Assembly (NCBI GenBank): GCA_964619065.1
Contig: CAZUCC010000020.1
Location: 1-64,000, forward strand
From: JANXUC01 sp964619065
Lineage (GTDB): Bacteria; Acidobacteriota; Terriglobia; Terriglobales; Acidobacteriaceae
Direction: 5' to 3'
Length of the DNA: 64,000 nt
Shown: one piece after another, positions 61,068 through 64,000 of the stretch
Layout: each line of letters starts with the position of its first letter
How positions within the stretch are numbered: the stretch's first letter is position 1
Notes under the pieces: model-generated
The model's database searches: none
Told to the model about the DNA's origin: nothing
Seen by the model: the letters and a program-made list of their open reading frames with translations, nothing else
Program-made: the position numbers and the translations under genes

Positions 61068-61667
61068 TCACTTGGGTTGTGCAGGTTTGTTCGCGTCCTC
61101 CACTGCCTTGGCCAGATCAGGATGCTCGGCAAGAACCTCACGCATCGATTCACCTCCGAGTGCCTCACCCCATTTTCTGCCCGCTTCCTGCAGCTCCGCC
61201 GACAACTTGGGAAGCGTCTCAATCATCTTTTGACCCAGCGGCGTCTCGTAAAACTTTATCAAGCCTTTGACCTCCTCATGAGAGAAGTGTTGGTCATAGA
61301 GGGGCACAGCCAAGTCGAGAAGTACTTGCGGGTTAGATTTCGAATGGAATTTTTCAAAGAAAAGATCAATGAGCTTCTCGCGATATTCTCCGGGTTGAAA
61401 GGCGCTAACCATGAGAGGCTTGATGCTCTTTTCCATGTTATCCATCGTTTGCACGGCCAGGGCTTTGGTGCCTGCGAGCTCAAGTAACCGGCGAATGTCG
61501 GCCTCCTTGGCTGGATCAATTTTCGAATGTTCCGGAGAAGCAGCGGGGGCCGGCACAGTTTGGTGTGCCGCTGGTTGTCCGGCAGGCTGTTGAGGATTAC
61601 TCTGGCCTTGAGCGAAAGCCAAACACGAAAAAAGCAGAAACCAAGCGATAGCCGTATGGAGTTTCAT
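61068..61667 (-). CDS. DUF2059 family secreted protein
   Basis: About 199 residues from the start at 61667, giving a signal peptide (LHTAIAWFLLFSCLAFAQ). A Gln/Pro/Ala-rich linker is followed by the helical DUF2059 core: ADIRRLLELAGTKALAVQTMDNM, LIDLFFEKFHSKSNPQVLLDLAVPLYDQHFSHEEVKGLIKFYETPLGQKMIETLP. The 'Y...FS..E...L..FY.TP.G.K' pattern is the family hallmark. Periplasmic, function unknown. Confidence 0.85.
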   Translation of the reverse strand: MKLHTAIAWFLLFSCLAFAQGQSNPQQPAGQPAAHQTVPAPAASPEHSKIDPAKEADIRRLLELAGTKALAVQTMDNMEKSIKPLMVSAFQPGEYREKLIDLFFEKFHSKSNPQVLLDLAVPLYDQHFSHEEVKGLIKFYETPLGQKMIETLPKLSAELQEAGRKWGEALGGESMREVLAEHPDLAKAVEDANKPAQPK

Positions 61668-61812
61668 GGGCCTCCCCAAATTCACCGAGTCGATGTTATC
61701 CGATTCCAAAGCGTGAGAGGCGTGACAATGCGGGTCCCCCGGTCGATCACTTTACCGCTCCGCCCCGCTTTGCTATAAACCGAAGAGCGTAACTGGTATC
61801 CGAGACGCAATT

Positions 61813-62928
61813 CTGACGCCTTCACTCACATCCGACTTCAATAACCAGGACGAAGTCTTCTCGCACGCGTTTGCCATTCTGCAACAGGCCATTGCAGATC
61901 GCGCCTTCCCGTGCGCAGCGGCCGCCGTCACTTATAGCGGAGGGCTTGTCGCACTGAAGGCTTTCGGGCGCTTTACCTATGATGCCGGTGCGCCTACCGC
62001 TCAGGCGGACACGATTTTTGATCTCGCGTCGGTCTCCAAAGTTATGGCGGCGACGACTATGGCTATATTGCTTTACCAGCGCGGTTTGCTAGACCTTGAG
62101 ATGCCGGTGATCGGAGTGGTACCTGAGTTCGCAAGCGATGATTCAGGACACGACCCGCGCCGCGGCGAGATTACGTTCCGCATGTTGCTCGCGCATTCTT
62201 CCGGACTGCCAGCGCACCTGCCGCTCTATGAACGTGCCCGCACCCGCGAGGAACTCGTTCTCCTGGCTTCGAAGACTCCCCTTACAGACGATCCTGGAAT
62301 GTGTGCGGCCTACAGCGACATCGGGTTTATCGTTCTTGGCGAAGCGCTGACCCGGCTTGCTGATGAGGATCTTGACACCTTCTGCCAGCGCGAAATCTTT
62401 GGACCGCTGGGCATGGCGCGCACCGGGTTCAATCCGCTGCTCGAACAACGGCCGTCGATTCCGCCGACCGTCAACGACCAGAACTTCCGCCATCGCGTGG
62501 TCCAGGGCGAAGTCAACGACGAAAACGCAAGCATCATGGGAGGAGTCGCCGGCCACGCTGGCCTTTTTGCTCCCGCCGAAGACGTTGCCCTCTTCGCGCA
62601 AGCCATGCTGAATGGAGGTGCACCCGTTCTGCGTCCGGAAAACCTTGCCCTCTTCGCGCGCCGGGAACCCCTTCCCCCTGGAACCTCTCGAGCTTTGGGT
62701 TGGGACACACCTTCGTCGCCTTCCCAAGCCGGACAGTATTTCTCGCCAACATCCTTCGGTCACCTCGGCTACACGGGAACCTCGTTGTGGATCGACCCGG
62801 AGCGGCAGATTTCGATAACCTTACTCACAAACCGTACCTGGCCGGATGGAAAGAGCAAAACCATCCAACAAGTGCGGCCCAGATTACATGACGCCGTAAT
62901 GGAGAGCTTGGGCTGTAAGATTTCTTAA
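61813..62928 (+). CDS. Beta-lactamase-type serine hydrolase with no canonical start codon
   Basis: PBP4/class C-like serine hydrolase with catalytic SVSK just before an internal ATG at 62044, YSDIG as the second motif and FGHLGYTGTS as the third. Starting at 62044 would delete the nucleophile. The frame is open from 61726, but no ATG, GTG or TTG occurs before SVSK; CTG at 61813 (then TPSLTSDFNNQDEVFSHAF) is the most plausible start and is used here. Without a signal peptide it would be cytoplasmic. It resembles the first domain of the NamZ fusion and lies 30 nt upstream of murQ, so a role in muropeptide recycling is likely. Confidence 0.7.
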   Translation: MTPSLTSDFNNQDEVFSHAFAILQQAIADRAFPCAAAAVTYSGGLVALKAFGRFTYDAGAPTAQADTIFDLASVSKVMAATTMAILLYQRGLLDLEMPVIGVVPEFASDDSGHDPRRGEITFRMLLAHSSGLPAHLPLYERARTREELVLLASKTPLTDDPGMCAAYSDIGFIVLGEALTRLADEDLDTFCQREIFGPLGMARTGFNPLLEQRPSIPPTVNDQNFRHRVVQGEVNDENASIMGGVAGHAGLFAPAEDVALFAQAMLNGGAPVLRPENLALFARREPLPPGTSRALGWDTPSSPSQAGQYFSPTSFGHLGYTGTSLWIDPERQISITLLTNRTWPDGKSKTIQQVRPRLHDAVMESLGCKIS

Positions 62929-62958
62929 GAAGAGCCGATTCCTCCAAAAAACCAGCCT

Positions 62959-63879
62959 ATGAAGCGAAAATCTCCATCCGCTGCCGCACTCGGCCATCTC
63001 CACACCGAACAGCGCAACCACGCCTCCGCCCATCTCGATCAGGAATCGACGCTGGACTTGGTGCGCATCATCAACCGCGAAGATGCCAAAGTTGCTGCCG
63101 CCGTTCGTCGCGCTCTGCCGCAAATCGCCGAAGCTGTGGACATCATCACCAGTCACCTCCGCCAGGGTGGCCGCTTGATCTACGTCGGCGCCGGCACGAG
63201 CGGACGCATCGCTGCGCTGGATGCCTCAGAATGTCCGCCCACCTTCGGCACCGATCCGCGTCAGGTGCAATTCGTGATTGCGGGAGGCCGCAAAGCCCTG
63301 GGCGCCGCCGTCGAGTCCAACGAAGATTCCCGGGAACTCGGGATACGCGAGATGGCGAAGCTCAAGCTTGGCAAGAAGGACGTTGTCGCCGGGATCGCGG
63401 CTAGTGGTCGCACGCCGTATACCGTGGCTGCCATCGAATACGCGCGCCAGCGAGGTGCCGCTACCATTGCCGTCAGTTGCAATGCTGACTCTGCGCTCGA
63501 AAAGGCGGCACAGTTTGCGATCGTCACCCCCGTCGGTCCGGAAGTCGTCTCGGGGTCCAGCCGCATGAAAGCCGGTACGGCGCAGAAGATGGTCTTGAAT
63601 ATGCTCACTACGGGCGCCATGACCCGGCTCGGCTACGTGTATGGCAACCTGATGATCAACGTCCACCCCAGCAATAGCAAGCTCATTGACCGCGCTATTC
63701 GCATCCTGCAAGATGCCGCCGGAATCGACCGAGCCGCCGCCATGCGTGCTCTGGAGGACTCCGGCAGGAGCGTTCCCGTGGCTTTGGTAATGCTGAAAAC
63801 CAAGCTCAGCGCGGCTCAAGCTCGACGTCAACTGAAAGCACATGGCGGGAATGCTCGCTTGGTCATCGAAGGGAAATAG
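62959..63879 (+). CDS. murQ: N-acetylmuramic acid 6-phosphate etherase MurQ
   Basis: Cleaves the lactyl ether of MurNAc-6-phosphate to give GlcNAc-6-phosphate and lactate in wall recycling. SIS-fold protein of 306 residues, normal length; STLDLVRIINREDAKVAAAV at the N-terminus, LIYVGAGTSGRIAALDASECPPTFG with the catalytic Glu, VVAGIAASGRTPYTVAAIEYAR, and EVVSGSSRMKAGTAQKMVLNMLTT. It follows the serine hydrolase gene by 30 nt. With the NamZ fusion protein it forms a MurNAc salvage set; a MurNAc kinase is not in the window. Confidence 0.96.
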   Translation: MKRKSPSAAALGHLHTEQRNHASAHLDQESTLDLVRIINREDAKVAAAVRRALPQIAEAVDIITSHLRQGGRLIYVGAGTSGRIAALDASECPPTFGTDPRQVQFVIAGGRKALGAAVESNEDSRELGIREMAKLKLGKKDVVAGIAASGRTPYTVAAIEYARQRGAATIAVSCNADSALEKAAQFAIVTPVGPEVVSGSSRMKAGTAQKMVLNMLTTGAMTRLGYVYGNLMINVHPSNSKLIDRAIRILQDAAGIDRAAAMRALEDSGRSVPVALVMLKTKLSAAQARRQLKAHGGNARLVIEGK

Positions 63880-64000
63880 GCCTTCGGCTAATCGTTAAAA
63901 GACCCAGGCACGATTCGGTAGCTCCAAACCGACGGCTGATAGCCGATGGCCCCCGGCAGGCATTACTTCGGTTCAAAATCACCAGTACAAATTCCTTGCA

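Overview
The window reads as chromosomal DNA of a Gram-negative, heterotrophic soil-type bacterium, most likely an acidobacterium (Terriglobia-like). This is inferred from gene content (outer-membrane porin, Tad pilus, XFP/AckA shunt, many secreted proteins of unknown function, short palindromic intergenic repeats). No rRNA or tRNA is present to confirm it. No CRISPR array or prophage was seen.

Layout. (1) 1-10.65 kb, phosphate and polyphosphate: pstCAB (minus), ppx (plus), sixA-ppk (minus), a small secreted protein, then a pstS-porin operon (minus) closed by a clear terminator. pstC and pstS are each preceded by GTTAC-type repeats spaced exactly 11 bp, which look like PHO boxes. PstB lacks the switch histidine and ends early. 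(2) 7.4-13.3 kb carries mobile DNA: two 165-bp MITE-like elements in opposite orientation, each with perfect 8-bp target duplications, an IS1595-type transposase and a stand-alone proteasome-like Ntn hydrolase. (3) 13.3-20.4 kb: TPR protein, MFS sugar transporter and three GT87/DUF2029 membrane proteins. Two of these arose by a tandem duplication that also copied the promoter and start of the flp pilin gene. (4) 20.5-27.8 kb: tad/cpa pilus operon flp-cpaB-cpaC-cpaE-cpaF-tadB-tadC. (5) 27.9-31.8 kb: beta-helix protein, DUF192 protein, TonB-like protein.

(6) 31.8-40 kb is an accessory stretch with AT-richer genes and a local family of GGGTGGCC hairpin repeats. Its centre is a two-gene module: a SLOG-like nucleotide-sensor domain fused to four membrane helices, followed by a 629-aa protein with the complete metal/2-oxoglutarate signature of PhyH-type dioxygenases. 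I do not recognise this pair as a described system; it is the best candidate here for a new conflict or signalling module. BlaI/M56 regulators and small membrane proteins follow.

(7) 40-64 kb is mostly housekeeping: NDH-2, NfeD-slipin, SPOR protein, a divergent hybrid histidine kinase and HD-GYP regulator, a serine-hydrolase/NamZ fusion, xfp-ackA, PilZ, a prohibitin-like protein, DUF2059, a second serine hydrolase and murQ. NamZ and MurQ point to MurNAc salvage; HD-GYP and PilZ point to c-di-GMP signalling that could act on the Tad pilus or surface. All functional calls come from motif recognition in the sequence; no database search was possible.
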